Shown: one piece after another, positions 1 to 12,880 of the stretch
Layout: the number at the start of each line of letters is the position of its first letter
How positions within the stretch are numbered: the first letter of the stretch is position 1
NCBI RefSeq assembly: GCF_014839805.1
Contig: NC_051132.1
Span: 4,402,001 to 4,466,000, forward strand
Length of the DNA stretch: 64,000 nucleotides
Reading direction: 5' to 3'
Source: Manduca sexta
Lineage: Eukaryota > Arthropoda > Insecta > Lepidoptera > Sphingidae
Notes under the pieces: model-generated
Database searches by the model: none
Seen by the model: the letters and a program-made list of their open reading frames with translations, nothing else
What the model was told of the DNA's origin: nothing
Program-made: the position numbers and the translations under genes

Positions 1-1455
1 GTAACAGCATATTTGTTTATGGATTTGTACCCAATATGCAGTTCATAATAAACTTCAAACTATTTATATATGAACTATGAAACTATATGTATAGGAGAAG
101 GGATTTAATAAAAATGAGCATATAGAACACATAATCGTTTATTTACACTAAGTAATATTCACATTATTTCCCAAAGTACTCCACTGAGCTGACGTATAAA
201 AGATTCTGAATGTAACTATATTAGGAACAAGAGTCCCCATAGTCAATATCACCATAGATTAACGCCATTATCAATTTCAAATTGTGTGTTAATACAAAAG
301 TAATGTTTATATTTTATTCATTATAACCTGTCATATATTGCATAAAATGATTGTATTGAATTATTTATATTATATTCTCTTTATAAAATAGTAGTTGTTT
401 GTTATTTTTTTTTTTAGTTTTTAAACAAATTATGACTTTATGAAAAGGTGATATTGACTCAGGTACAATAATAAATACTTTTTGTTAAAAAACAAGTTAA
501 GAACTATTGATTGTAAAAATTATGTGTGCGATAACGCTGTCTTTAGGTACATGTTTCTGTTTATTTGTTGTTTAAAACATAAGTTATATCGTACTGTAAC
601 AGTTTTAACTACACGTAGGTAGTAAAATGTCATAGTTTTCTAATAAATTTTAATTACGAGCCAACTGATAAGGTTATGTGTATAAAATTCATTATTTCTG
701 CAGTAATAAAAGAACTTGCATTTACACATACGGTTTCACAAATATATTCATATAATATTAGAAATGGCTTGTTTCATCCACATTCTATTGCAATGCATGG
801 ACATTCTCCACGAACTTATTTGTAATTAGTAATTATTTACTAATTAAAAATTAAGTTACGCTCTATACACTTCGAATTTCTAAACTTTGTTAAGATAAAC
901 TACCTCGCTAATGATATTTTAAGAATGTTCCTCTATTCTAACTATACATACATTTATATGTACAAAATAACTTATTTGGATAAGATGACTGGCTGTAGAA
1001 ACCATAGTTGTATTGCACAAGAAAATGAAGGATCATAGATAATGATCTTATTACAGCTTTTATCGATTGTCTATGACCCAATTTTAAAGGTTAATTATAT
1101 TCTTATAAATAAGCAAAGAATTAATACCTAATATAGTAACAACTTACATCAGAAGTAAATAATTATGCTTTTAAAAAGTTATTACCGTTGTCTATAGTCC
1201 AGTCATCATACCCAACCCACAATAAATAATTTAGGAATATCTCTATAAAATGTTAAGTACTTAAATAAAACCAACTATCACATTTATTTCGAACGAAGCT
1301 TCTTCATTAAAAGTTTTTGTACATTAACAAACTACGCTGTCAGATCTATAGGTTTTTATTATTTACATAATACGTAATTATTCTTGAATTACTATTATTA
1401 GTGAAGAAAACATCTAAAGTCACTATTAGAAAATTTAAGTTGCACAAAAAGTTCA

Positions 1456-1461
1456 TTTATT
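1456..1461 (-). terminator. Candidate polyadenylation signal of ladybird
   Basis: AATAAA on the minus strand, about 95 bases past the TGA at 1555. The intervening putative 3' UTR begins with an unusually GC-rich stretch (about 1505-1550) for this AT-rich region. The matching hexamer in copy 2 is at 31490-31495. In AT-rich DNA this hexamer also occurs by chance, so it is only a candidate. Confidence 0.35.
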
Positions 1462-1554
1462 CGAGTCAATCGATATTTCAGTCCGTCAAATCGATACGAT
1501 TCAATAATCGAGCGCGCGTCGGTCGAACGCGCCGGCCGCACGCGACATCTCGTT

Positions 1555-1946
1555 TCATTTCGAAGCGTTCACCACAAGGTTCGTCGCCGCCTCCTCACTC
1601 GCTCCTATGCTCATGGCTTTCTTCTTTAGAATACCCAAATCTGTCACGTTTTCTAAGAAGCTCTTATGAGCCGATAGGACCTTTGCACTTTCCACATCTT
1701 TCTTCAACTCCTCCATATCTCGCTTTAGTTTTGCTCGTCTGTTTTGGAACCATGTGATTACTTGAGCATTGGATAAGCCCAAAGAGCTGGCTATTTCGTC
1801 CCTGTCCGCCGGCGACAAGTACTTCTGGTAAAGAAATCTTTTCTCCAGCTCAAAGATCTGGTGGTTCGTGAAAGCCGTTCTGGATTTTCTCTTCTTTTTC
1901 GGCTGTGGCCTCGAGTTGAAGAGGTTGAGGTGATTTGACTGACCAT
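1555..1946 (-). CDS. lb: Ladybird/Lbx homeobox transcription factor, last coding exon (copy 1, intact)
   Basis: A sequence-specific nuclear DNA-binding protein of the NK/NKL homeobox class. Drosophila ladybird genes specify subsets of muscle, heart and epidermal cells, and vertebrate Lbx1 acts in migrating muscle precursors and spinal cord. The exon encodes 129 residues plus two bases of a split codon. A linker with [12 protein letters not shown] leads into the homeodomain at residues 18-77 (about 1893-1714). Helix 1 reads [16 protein letters not shown], helix 3 reads [17 protein letters not shown], with Thr47, Trp48, Phe49, Asn51 and Arg53 present. The tail [12 protein letters not shown] and the following [11 protein letters not shown] segment match ladybird proteins as I remember them. 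On the minus strand a pyrimidine-rich tract ending in TTCCAG lies just before 1946, so I place a splice acceptor there (phase-1 intron). The stop TGA is at 1557-1555. The N-terminal exon, expected at higher coordinates and usually carrying an eh1-type repressor motif, was not found. Paralogue (lbe or lbl) cannot be assigned. Confidence 0.93.
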
Positions 1947-3733
1947 CTGGAACAAGCGAACGATTTACTATTAGTCACGGTCATTACGCCGTTGAGAGAT
2001 TTCTGCTAAAGTGGCAAATTGGTGCGATTAAAATAAAAATGGGTTTTTGGTGAAACGATTGCGTCAAACTTGTTTATCAACTAATGGCATATACGTTTGA
2101 ATTTCGAACGAAAGAAAACAAACCTATCGCGGTCACGGAGGGTCACTTTGAAGGAATTGATTTAATTTGTATAAAAGATTAGAAGTAAATTTGGCCTTAT
2201 AATGGTACTGTATAGATAAGAACGTGGCGTTTTCTACTTCTCTTTATCAGGCACTAAAACATTATTCGAGTCTATGATACTGCAATAAAGCGCCCGCAGC
2301 GCTAAAATGTAACATGTCCCTCATAAAAAAGCACAATAAAAATACACCCAGGAATCGTTACATTTTAACGAGTTAACAATCATATACGGGCCAGTTCGTA
2401 AAATGTATTTTTATAATGAAGAAAAACAGTGTGTACTAACATAGCGCAGAAAATTACAAGTGCTCTGTGAGCAATTACTCGCTTAACATAATTTCATTAG
2501 GTTTTTATGTAGCTTAGCGTTTATGTCCCGTCTCGATTTATTGAGTAGAAAGTAAATTGCAAGTGAATCATAAATTATGATTTGCTGGCTGAATTAATTG
2601 CTTATCTTGTTTGTGGCAGTTTTTGTTATATTCTAACCTTTAGTCGTAATCTAATGGTTCGAGATTTAAACAGTCAATATCAACGACTATACACAACTAA
2701 TCTGAAGGTTAATAAAAAGTATAGTGTTTACCCCTATAATCCTAAATAAAAAACTTAATCAAATATAATCTAGTTTTTAAATCAGCTAGAAATAATTTTC
2801 CATTCGCGCGATATGAGAGCGGATATGAAGCGGCGGCAACAATGACTCTATCTACATCCGGTACGTTATCTTACAATTTTCTATGGTTCAAAATTACGTT
2901 AGTTGTAATTATTTTTTGAAATTAGCTCGTTTGTGTTTATGGTTTGTGGTTTCATAGCCGCGTTTTAGCCAAAATTGGTTGGAATGTCGAATATAATTGG
3001 CGACAAGTTTGGTTTTCAGATTAATAATTTATAATATGACTATTATATATTATATCACCTTGCAAAAGGAGCCTGGTAGAGGAGCGTAAAGATACAGAAT
3101 TTGGTTTTAAAACATAATCGATCCAACATCATTTATTTATTTATACAGAAACGTTGAGCATACTTTCATGATTACTATATCAAACAATCACCGGTCGTTT
3201 CGAATTGACCAGCGCATAACAATTGCGCATCGTAAAACTTCACGTGGATTCCAGATCACACCGGCATGCGGTCTACCACAGGAATTAATAAAAATATCCC
3301 ATTACGCGAAGATGTTTGTCGTTAACCCAAACTGCCTATGCATTGTCAGCTTATTGAATGCCCAACATTGTATTAATGCACAATTACCAAGACCACACAT
3401 TAATACTCCGCGGTTGGAGATGTTAAAAATGTAATGCGTTTATTTTATTGAATGATGCATTAAAAGAGTATGGAGGTGAGAATGGGTTTCGATTGATTTT
3501 CCTTCAGTTGTCGTAGAAAGATAGCTTTACGGATGATCGTTATCTGCTAAATCTTCGGAAAGATGTTATTGATTCACCATGTTAGTGGTCTTAAGTGCTT
3601 TGTACGATACACTTTTGCCTTAGTAACCTCCTTAATATTTTTATTACTAAAATATTATTAGTCCGGCGTCAACAAATTATAATTTGTAATTCTATCTTCT
3701 CTTATGTCTTTTGAGCATATTGGTATTATTTGT

Positions 3734-3774
3734 ATCATCATCATCATCAGCCACATAAAGTCCAATGCTGAACA
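3734..3774 (-). mobile_element. LINE 3'-end remnant, copy 1
   Basis: A (TCA)n run followed by CAGCCACA and an ATGCTGAACA-like stretch, which is the reverse complement of the lepidopteran LINE 3' end (TGTTCAGCAGTGGA...GGCTGATGATGATG) seen better preserved at 22936-23052. Very short and diverged. Also present in copy 2 at 33760-33799. Confidence 0.5.
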
Positions 3775-6700
3775 AATTATTATTTGCATAGAACAAAATA
3801 TTTTCGATTTGAGTCATCTCAAACATATAGCTGTTATAAAAACCTGTGAAATTAATCACCTAGAAACTTCATCGTATTTATCTCGCCTCAAATTTTACCA
3901 TTCGCAGTCACGACCAATTATCTAGATCGGAGTAAACGGTATAATAAAATATTTAATTACAATGCATTCCAAAACGGTGTTATTTCGCAGATATGCAGAT
4001 GACCGTTTTAATTGAAAATACGTAAAATAATAACACAACATAATATGTTTGATTGCTTAGATTTGCAGTTTACAATCTCATTAACTTATACAATTTAATT
4101 TTTGCTTCAGATTTTATGGCGGTTATACACAACTTGATTGATGGTCAGTTTTTACGAATAGGAATTAACCAGGAAAAACACCGCCAAAACAGAACTTACG
4201 AATGTGTCCTTTTTACCGGACCGAAAAAAATCCCCAACCGGAATACAAAGTGCTTTATAATATTTTGATAAATGTGCTCGCGGAACAGAGCGGGAACAAC
4301 ATTTGTATTAATCACAACATAATCGCATCCTTAGCGAATCCGCACCTCAATTAGGCGCAAACAAAACATGCAAAAGTGCCAAAAAACGATCAGCTCAAAG
4401 ACATCGTTAGGCGGCAAAGCAAAAAATTTCAAATCAGACACGCCAGTGCATTAGCACACCACCTGACTTTTTGGCGTTTCGCCGCATTAAACAGATTCTC
4501 GGTAAGTGGAAATAATAGGTATATGAGTACAAATTGATCTTTCGCACTTACTTTTTTGACTAGAAGCTAGAAATGCTACGATAGACGCTTGTGCGTGATA
4601 GGTTGGTAAATTTGTTTCATTGTTTCGCGATGGGATTTCTAATTTGCAGCACCTTTATTTCCCCTGCGTTATGAAAGTTTTAACTATTCTACCATGCCAT
4701 GGTTGAAGGTTAGCTTATTTTTCACTAAATTATTTTTAATTCAAACCGCATTAATTGCCTTCTATTTTTAAAAGTTATGTTTATCTTTTCTGTTATTCCA
4801 TTTCGTAATTTTGTAAAAAATGCGACAATTTTCATTATGTTACCTATACCATTCAAACGACGTGTAAATCTACTGGTTTCCATGTAAGTAAGGTGTTAAT
4901 ACGAATTTAAATAAGATACTAAATTGTTGTGTCATTTTTTATTCTCTGGCTTTGGCATGTCACTGACAGTTGACTCAGCCGAAAAGCATGCGAATGATCA
5001 ATCACTCCAAACCTTTGATGTGTCAAGAGCCCTTTATACCCTCCAAGCGTAGATTCAAAAGACGAACAATTTCCTCACATCGTTTACCAGGTCAAACTCC
5101 TTCAAATAACGTGAAGAGAATCGAGACTTCCTTCGAGTTTTTTATGTCACGTTGTGGGTGTTTAATTAATTCCTCAATAACATCACGTAGGGCCTGTGAG
5201 AGGCAGACTGACCCTGTCTTCCACCGCGATTGAATTCAAAACGTGATGGCAATTTATGTTTGAATTCCATTGCAGTTTTTATTGTAGCGACAACATAAAG
5301 CGTTGAACAAAGTTGGTAATGGAAAGGTTGTTGAGCGAGTTAATCATTGTTTGATGTGACTAAGTGGATTGGCCTTCGGAATCAATGAAGTTACGAGTTC
5401 TTCGGATCGATACGCACGTATTCCTACATTTGTAAAGGTCCGTTTTGTCTCGCGCTGAACAGTGCATGTACTTATTATACGTTTAGTTGTATTTTAGTAT
5501 TGCTAAGGTGTCATTAATAGTATTTCCATGTGCTTATCTTCATTTATTTGTGACGAACAACAGATACAAAGAAAAAAACTAGTATTAATTCTTTACTTTA
5601 ACTATTACAATGCTATAATACTATAAAACTACAGCTAATATTGATAATCTCTCGTTAAATAGAGCAACTATGTCCGGTCTAAAGGCCTATATACACGAGG
5701 ACGATAGTGAAAAAGTTTTGGGCAACCTTTTCCTATCCTTTTTCCAGGAGTAAAAGCGCTTTACCATTGTGTTTTCTTTGTTATAAAACCACGTGTCTAC
5801 GGCTCTACATCTATAGGTAACTACGTGACACATAAGAGACAACCGTGCCTGGTTGATAATTCAATTGGTATCTTGTAGTACTTGATTTATTAAATTACGT
5901 ATCCAGTTTACGTGACCTCGGAAGCATTTGTCTTATGGTTATTACCCATTATATTGATATTAATTGCTGCGTACTTAATTTTAAATTGGTGGTTAATCAC
6001 GAAATACCACCGAATTAATATGATTAACTTAAACGACTGGATATATATCAAGCCTTGGTACATGTATTGGTAACCATAATTACAGTATTCTTGTAATATT
6101 TTGGTTAAATAGCTTAAAAAGTTGACCACACTTATACATTCACTGTCAACGCCTATGCTGGCCTTTGGGTACCAAATAAGTTATTCGATAATAGCTCAGG
6201 TGACATTTTAAAGGTTATCGTATTAATCACATTTTAATAAATAACTTCGTAATTTATAGATTTATTTACGGTTTAAGCGTCATGCGGAAATTAAGAAGAA
6301 AAAATCGCAATCGCTAAATATATCAATGAAAATGTCTTGCAATTTATATTTTAGTACCTGTAAATATAGCTTGGCTAAATATGAATACACTAGTAGTTCC
6401 TTTGCTTAAACCTACAGGAACAGAGACGTGAAATTATTTGTAATGACGTATAAACGCTACTTAAGATCGAGCACAAGACGTTCGTATCCGAACGTTCGTC
6501 GACGAAATTGGAACGATGGAAATCTGTTTCTAACCAACGTGACGTTTGAACAATGGGCTCGGACGGCGTGTTAACTACAAATTGAATGTCCTGTCCAGTT
6601 TTTTCGCCCTGCACACCTTGTTATGCGGATAGCTGTTGAATAGAACACACCAGACGGCTCTAATGCTATTGTGCGAAAAAAGCGTGACAGAATTGAATTT

Positions 6701-6735
6701 CACGTGTTGACTGCTTTCATTTTTTCACGTGTTGA
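6701..6735. promoter_or_regulatory. Twin CACGTG E-boxes, copy 1
   Basis: The 10-mer CACGTGTTGA occurs at 6701-6710 and again at 6726-6735, spaced 25 bp start to start and each preceded by a T-rich TTT. CACGTG is the core bound by several bHLH proteins such as Myc/Max and CLK/CYC types. Duplicated 10-mers at this spacing suggest a cis-regulatory site in the ladybird intron or flank, but function is inferred only. Confidence 0.3.
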
Positions 6736-9587
6736 TTGATAGCCCGAGATTGGGTTCATGGGATGGGTTGTGTGGTATGTTGGAATGATTTGAAAATAAC
6801 TTTGGGTGGGTTTGGTTAATATATACGAATGTTTGGGGTATTTTTAATGTTACGATTTTTAAGTAGATTTTGCGAAAATTCTTTTTATTATGCAGTAAAC
6901 AATATAAGTCTAGAGTTTATTTAAGTCGTAAGGAAATAATTAAATACACATTGAACATTGAAGTTGTTTTTTTCTTTTGAATGAATTATCTATAAACAAC
7001 TTCATTGCATCAACTACATAAAAATAACATTTTCATTCTAAAACAATGGATATTCCAACGGAATAAAACATGGCGGTCATTTAAAAGTTCATAACCAGCA
7101 CAATAAACGATTACGAAATGGATACCGGCAACAAATCCCTATAAAATAAACAAAAAAAACGTTACGTTTAAAACTATCGAAAACGGTAGACGCCATAGAG
7201 TTTTATATACAACGAAAAAATTACATACATTATTATAACTTGATTTGTATGCATGCAATCAGCTGTAGTAATTATTGTATTATTAATTTTAGTTTTTTTG
7301 GTAGCCGACAGCAGGTCATTACGGCTAGTTCTCGTACGTGTACGTTTTGCATAATTGTGGGGAATGAGGTTACTATCAGGTAATTTGTTTTCGTGTTTAC
7401 TTGATATAATATTTTCCAGTATATGCTTATTATAATGGATTTATGATAGGTAATAAGGTGGTTAATCATGGCCATTTTAGTCTCAGTCTTTGTAGTCACT
7501 AGTCAGTCAGTGACTGACTACATTGAAGCTTATGGTGAGTAAATATAGTCAAAATATAGTATAAACCAATAAAATGTGCTTGTTTCCATCGACAGGTACT
7601 AAAATTGTACTAGCTTGTTTTACTCTGAAAATAAAATAACCATGCAATTAAATTGTTAACGACGATGCCCAAATAAAATAACTGCTTGGCCAAATTGTTA
7701 CAAAACAGCACAGCATGATATGCAAATAAGACATGTTTCTCAAACAACGGTTAATATAAGTTTATTTGTCTAAAGCAAAAACTAACATCAAAAACTAGAC
7801 GTTGACGTTTACAGTCATCTGTTTTGACATAACGTCATCCGCTTGACACGTGGAGACACGAATGGTTACCAACTTAAAAATTAGATGAGTAGGGACACCA
7901 TGCGATGTTTTTATGTTACCTGTTACATGTTTATTGTTTTTTTTTTGTTATAACTGAATGACTTTATTTTTTATAAGCTTTTATACACTTAAAAGTAAAT
8001 ACGAAATCTTACACATAAGTACGCATCCTGTTTTCTTATATCTAAGATTTTTTCAATAATGTATTTAAAAGGAGAAACCCAAGTTATGTTTTTATTTATT
8101 AACATGTTACTGGCTACTAGTTCCGAGTTATTATTTTAAGAATAATTCAGTAGCATGATAATTATCATTCCGATGCAGGAGTGGTAATTATGTTTTTATT
8201 CAACATATTTTAATGATGAATGGCAAATCTTTAATTTATCCTCCGTAATAATTTTCAATTAACTGATGTTATGTTTCGGTGGTATAATTATATGTTATTG
8301 ATCTAGTTTTAATAGTTTTGTTTTTCTTTTGCGTCTGCAATTATTGGTTTCGCAGAAGATTTGTTGCAACACAATTAGCGAGCATTAACTGCATTGGGAT
8401 TTTATTCAAATGATCTAAAGTATTATCTATAAACACAAAAACCTGAAGTTTTTATTTTTATTAATTTACATTTTTATCCTTCTCACTGGCTCAAATTTGA
8501 AATGACGTATTTGAAAGACATGATTATTGAAATAATTGACTAGGGTTTATTTTTTTTAATTTATCCTATCAAGACAATACACATGGGCACACCACAGCGG
8601 CATTATTAAAACACATCCACGAAGTATCGTTCTGGTTTAACGGGCGGTTTAGTGGCACGGCCGATTTGTCCCATACGAGTGTATCGACTTAGTGACGGAC
8701 AGACGTACTTTGTGATGCCGCCGCATAATGGCCCGTGACACTGGCTCTGTTTTGCTTCTTAATTAGGGATAAGTATCCGGTTAAGTGCTTTTTTTTTGCC
8801 GTGTATGTTAGATGTGAATATGTTACTATAATAATTACTAGCCATTGAAATCTATTACAGTCATGGGTTCACGGAATTGGATATAGTTTTCCTTAAATTG
8901 ACGTGTAAACGTTCATCGCAATATGTACTGCATGTTGTTAAAAATTAAAGTACAAAAGTCAAAGCTACGTGAGTACTACGTATGTGCTTCGGAAGGGAAA
9001 TCCAGCCCGCGACCTTCGTGCTCAGTTCGTTCCACTCCCCGTGTATCGCTGCTTGAAGATATTAAAGTTTGATATTAATTTTATCGTGCATAATTTGCGG
9101 TATAATCGACTTTGTTCTAGATGTTATAAACGGTGAATTATTAACTCATTAGTTACATGATGTATGCACATTTTAAACGCATTATTAAATCACTGCATAT
9201 AGAGTGCGTACGATTTAGACAAACCCTCGTACACTCCTTTAAAGAAGGAATATTATCGTGGATTATAAGATTGTTTGTAGGTGCCTACAGTGAAAAATAA
9301 CTTGATAACTGCCAATTTGACAAGCGAATGAACAGCGGTTGAATCAAATCAATGATCAAGTGATTCGGATGGCTGCGGTCGTTTCGCAGAATTAATGTCA
9401 AATATTGTTTGGAATCTTTTCTAAATTGAGTTTTTGGGTCGCCAACCCTGATTGAGTGGTCCAAGAATATTAACGTAAACGTGGTAATGCAGCTCTACAC
9501 GATGCCACTAGTGGCCAAATCGAAAGAATTAGTTGAAAGGTTTTCGTGTTAATTATTATTGAGAAGTAATAACTAATAGTAATATTA

Positions 9588-9760
9588 GCCCAGTATTATA
9601 TCGACCCACTGCTGGGCACCTACCTCCTTAACTACTGAAAGAGATTAGATCTTAGACAAACACGCTTGCTTAGTGTGGTTAGCAGACTTCATGTACCCTT
9701 AAAAATTCTTATATAGAGTTTCTTATTATGCGGGTTTCCTCGTGTTTTCATCTCAAGAAC
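9588..9760 (+). mobile_element. Degraded 'CCACTGCTGGGCAC' family repeat, copy 1
   Basis: Contains CCCACTGCTGGGCACCTAC followed by an ACTACTGA...GATTAG..CTTAGAC stretch and GCGGGTTTCCTCGTGTTTTC. The order of motifs matches the better copy at 21321-21505 and a repeat family I recognise from many lepidopteran genomes. No coding capacity; probably SINE-like or non-autonomous. Confidence 0.65.
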
Positions 9761-10774
9761 TAAAAGTGTATAACGTAAATAATATTATGTAATAATAAAA
9801 ATGTTAGTTTACGTATTCAGTTCTCATAAAACGTTTAAGATTCCATAATAAAATATTGGTTCGGTAGATAAACTCCTCAGGGCTGCTTTTGATACGGTAA
9901 GACCTAGTGCGGAAAAATACGTACGTACAATACATGTGTGTCGAGTGTATTTTTTCATACACTGACTTCATGCATTGAACTTTCGTACTCCGTGTGCAAA
10001 GATTTTGTTGCTCATCAACTTCATTGAAATCGCCTGGTTGATGTGATTTACGGTTTACTGTGATCGTGTGTTACGCGCAAGTGGTATTCGAAGTGGTTTC
10101 GGTGATTTACGTTTTATTGTAACTGTACGTTATCATAAACGTCCAGCGTAGTGTGAATTTCGAATCTATAAAGCGTATTTAACTAGTTTATTCGGCAGGT
10201 AAACTCTGCCGGTATCTGGCGCGTATTCAATGCAACAGTTATTTATAAATGAAAAATTACCAACAATAAATTACATGTTTATTGAAATTATAAATCAAAA
10301 GTAATTCGTCCGTACCAAAGAGATTTTGATTGATGCTATGTGAATTTATTGGTATCGTACCTGGTTTTAGCTGAAGTAATCGATGTTCTGCTCACAATAT
10401 TACGCTTACACTGAGCAGACAGAAGAAAATATTTGGCGTGTGCCTTCCGACGATCATATGTTTAATCCAAATATAAATATAGTGTTATTTCACCTAGTAT
10501 TTTGACTGGGTATGAATAAATACTGCTCCACTAAACTGTTAACCTTAAAATAGCAAATAAACTTTTTAAAATATCTGAATCATAAGCAATCATGCGCTTT
10601 TATAGATTTCTCTTTCGATGACTGTAAAATTGTTTTCGACTGTATTAACTGTTTTAACTAAATAGTTATTTACAGGCATTAACGAGTATTTTGGTAGTGG
10701 GACTACTACATAAAAGTACGATTTGAATACAATTATTAGACAAGGCCTCAGTTTTCATTGTATAATTTATGTAA

Positions 10775-11039
10775 GTTTATAGACACACAAGCGTGCGCGC
10801 TTTTTATCTCCGAAGGGGTGAGGTGAAACTGGTGTATCCACTTTCCGCCATGTGTATTACGTCCCATGTAATAGGGCCAGCCTATCGCCATATCGGGCTC
10901 AAATTCCAGACTCCGAGTTGATACTGAGTAGAAAACCAATATCACATTGCCCGACCAGGGAAACGAACCCGAGACATCAGCACTGCAGTCGTAACGTAGT
11001 ACAACTACGCCACCGAGGCAGTTGGTCATCAGCACGCAG
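10775..11039 (-). mobile_element. tRNA-derived SINE, copy 1
   Basis: On the minus strand the element starts with a tRNA-like head: CTGCCTCGGTGGCGTAGTTG carries an A-box-like motif and GGTTCGTTTCC is a B-box-like motif. A tRNA-unrelated body with GAGCCCGATATGGCGATAGG and CCCCTTCGGAGATAAA follows. It is bounded by the direct repeat ATTTATGTAA at 10765-10774 and 11040-11049, a 10-bp target-site duplication. Present at the same place in copy 2, so it is the older of the two insertions of this family in the block. Needs LINE-encoded machinery to move. Confidence 0.85.
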
Positions 11040-11155
11040 ATTTATGTAAATTAATATGGCATAGTTATAGGCTATATTCTCAAAGAAGAATATCGGATGC
11101 AGATAGCATGAATATCATCCGTCACTAGAATTTTACAATAAGTACCAGACTTGCC

Positions 11156-11265
11156 TTAAGGCGATACCTCAAGGTCCATTTTCATACATTTTGTTTCGCT
11201 TTTAATCTGGGTAACTAAACAAGTATCAGTAAAGAATTTAAATTGGTCTAAATTTAATATGATTA
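11156..11265 (+). mobile_element. Half of a TTAA-flanked MITE, copy 1 (left arm only)
   Basis: Begins at TTAA with AAGGCGATACCTCAAGG and follows the left arm of the MITE at 41202-41500 for about 100 bases, then is lost. The interior, the right arm and some flanking DNA present in copy 2 are missing, and the next 170 bases align poorly between copies. Loss of one arm of a long hairpin by deletion, or collapse during assembly, would both give this. Confidence 0.8.
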
Positions 11266-12880
11266 AAGGTATAAAACCTTTAACCTATCCTAATCACTAT
11301 GTGCTTTATTACACAGCACTTCCAGGAGCTACGTCCTGGCGATGCTGAAATTTAGATGTTTATTCGGTAAATCGTTGAAAATGTACCTAGGGGCGGGCTA
11401 AATTTAGATGTAAATCGTCCTAGGACATAAATTAACGTTCGTAATATCCAACGATTGATTTAATAATTCTGTTTTAATTTTAACGATGAATTTTAATATG
11501 GTCTTATTCTAGCGGGTAGTTCCTTCATTGACTATAACAGTCAAAATTACTGTTACTTGGTTAGAAATAATGAATTTTGTTGACAACTCGTATAGCTTAT
11601 ATGAAAGTTTTGCAATAATAATTTTTTTGTTTGCTTTAACTTTAGTTGTTACTTTTACTTTTATGAAGAAACTTTAGGACTTTAATTTTAATTTTTGTCG
11701 ACACTAGCGGCCCAGTAACCACATTCTCACGGGAGGTTCACACGCCGGCCAACATTCGGGTGCGCACGTCGCCTTACGGTTTTATGGCCCGTTGGACGCG
11801 AGGTTTATGAAAAAAATAGTATTGAAATTACCATCTCGATTTTCATTTTGTATATAGCAGCCGGCGAAACTATGGGAAATGTTTTGACCGCGGCGTCCAA
11901 AGGAGGGTAATATTTTATTGACAGTTTTTTGTCCCTACCACGAGCTATAATGTCAAGTAAATGAGAAACATGAAAAATATTTCATTTCAATACTCTTATT
12001 TATAAGATTATGTTACTTTGAGCTAAAAAATCACAGTTTCTGATGATAGGCTTTGTAATTACATTATTAAAAATTTAAAAACCACAAAGCTGAAGAAATA
12101 TTTTTTTATTACACGTAAACAAAGACTAATTTTTGATAAATAGATTCGAATTAATTCGTTATAAATATTTTCGTCTGATGATAAGTTTTAGTTAATGAAT
12201 CCCCAAATGAAATTAATTCAACGACTGCACATGCGTACCCCGTCAGCCTACGCCAGAAACGCTGCGTCTCATTACAAGCAATTAGTATGGCATAAATTAC
12301 ACGACATTGTTTGACATAAGCGCTGGTGTTGTAATTACCGTCATCAACAATACTTGCATGTTTTAATGTAATTACGGTCAAATAACGAGCCCACGTTCAC
12401 CTTCTCCTAATAAAGCTGTTTGTAACATTTACTACTGTATATAATTTATTATCTCAATATATTACAGTATACCAAGTATGCATCATCATTTCATAAAATT
12501 GGTACATATTGTAACAAGTATACTCAAACAGACCGTCTCATTAAGTAATATAATTACGTTGATGTATGCTTTGTAAATGTAATATCAATAATATTTATTT
12601 AATTTCTTATGTTGAATCTCCTTAATCAGTGCAGTCATTAGCGGCAACATCAAAACTGGCGCCAAAATATTGCCCAAACAAAAATTATCCATATCCACGG
12701 GTATAAATCAAAGGCGCTTCACTAATAACTATTGAATTCCTTCAAGCTATGCTAGCAAGGGCTGCCATGCATTCGGGTACACAAATTCCGGTTCATAGAT
12801 ATGTCCCTGTAAGTCAGCCGGTTGTTCCGGTTTAAGTAATAAACTATATGCAGAATTACTGCTGAATGGTGCTATTGTTA

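Larger units (their letters stand above)
1947..10774. other. Probable ladybird intron/upstream DNA, copy 1; no gene seen
   Basis: No stretch here looks like a conserved exon. The short open frames (3168-3434, 4970-5233, 7272-7499) are unsupported by any domain, and one is broken in copy 2. GC-richer unique patches occur near 4300-4510, 8590-8760 and, further on, 11695-11920; these could be regulatory, but sameness in the two copies is no evidence because the copies are nearly identical throughout. Small repeat remnants are listed separately. The same description holds for 31976-40816 in copy 2. Confidence 0.6.
1..12880. repeat. Duplicated segment, copy 1 (carries intact ladybird exon)
   Basis: This block aligns almost base for base with 30038-43632, in the same orientation. 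Identity is very high along kilobases of non-coding DNA. Differences are mainly single-base homopolymer indels (for example the T run near 1315 against 31350) plus a few clustered patches near 2390, 6050, 6390 and 11270-11440. Similarity stops abruptly after base 12880. The left edge cannot be seen because the window starts inside the block. It contains the ladybird exon, a SINE (10775-11039) and half of a MITE (11156-11265) that is complete in the other copy. Whether this is a real duplication or two haplotypes assembled in series cannot be decided from sequence alone. Confidence 0.95.

Noticed and set aside
1401..1757. 118-codon plus-strand open frame, also partly at 31435-31674
   Set aside because: It is the antisense shadow of the ladybird exon and 3' UTR; the minus strand encodes a complete homeodomain.
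3168..3434. 88-codon plus-strand open frame
   Set aside because: No domain, and copy 2 has a one-base difference that ends it early; most likely chance.
4970..5233. 87-codon plus-strand open frame identical in both copies
   Set aside because: Identity only reflects the near-identity of the whole duplicated block; composition and lack of domain argue for chance.
11330..11365. Possible eh1-like FSIA reading on the minus strand near 11350 as a ladybird first exon
   Set aside because: A stop codon follows after two more codons and there is no surrounding open frame; the region is also scrambled between copies.
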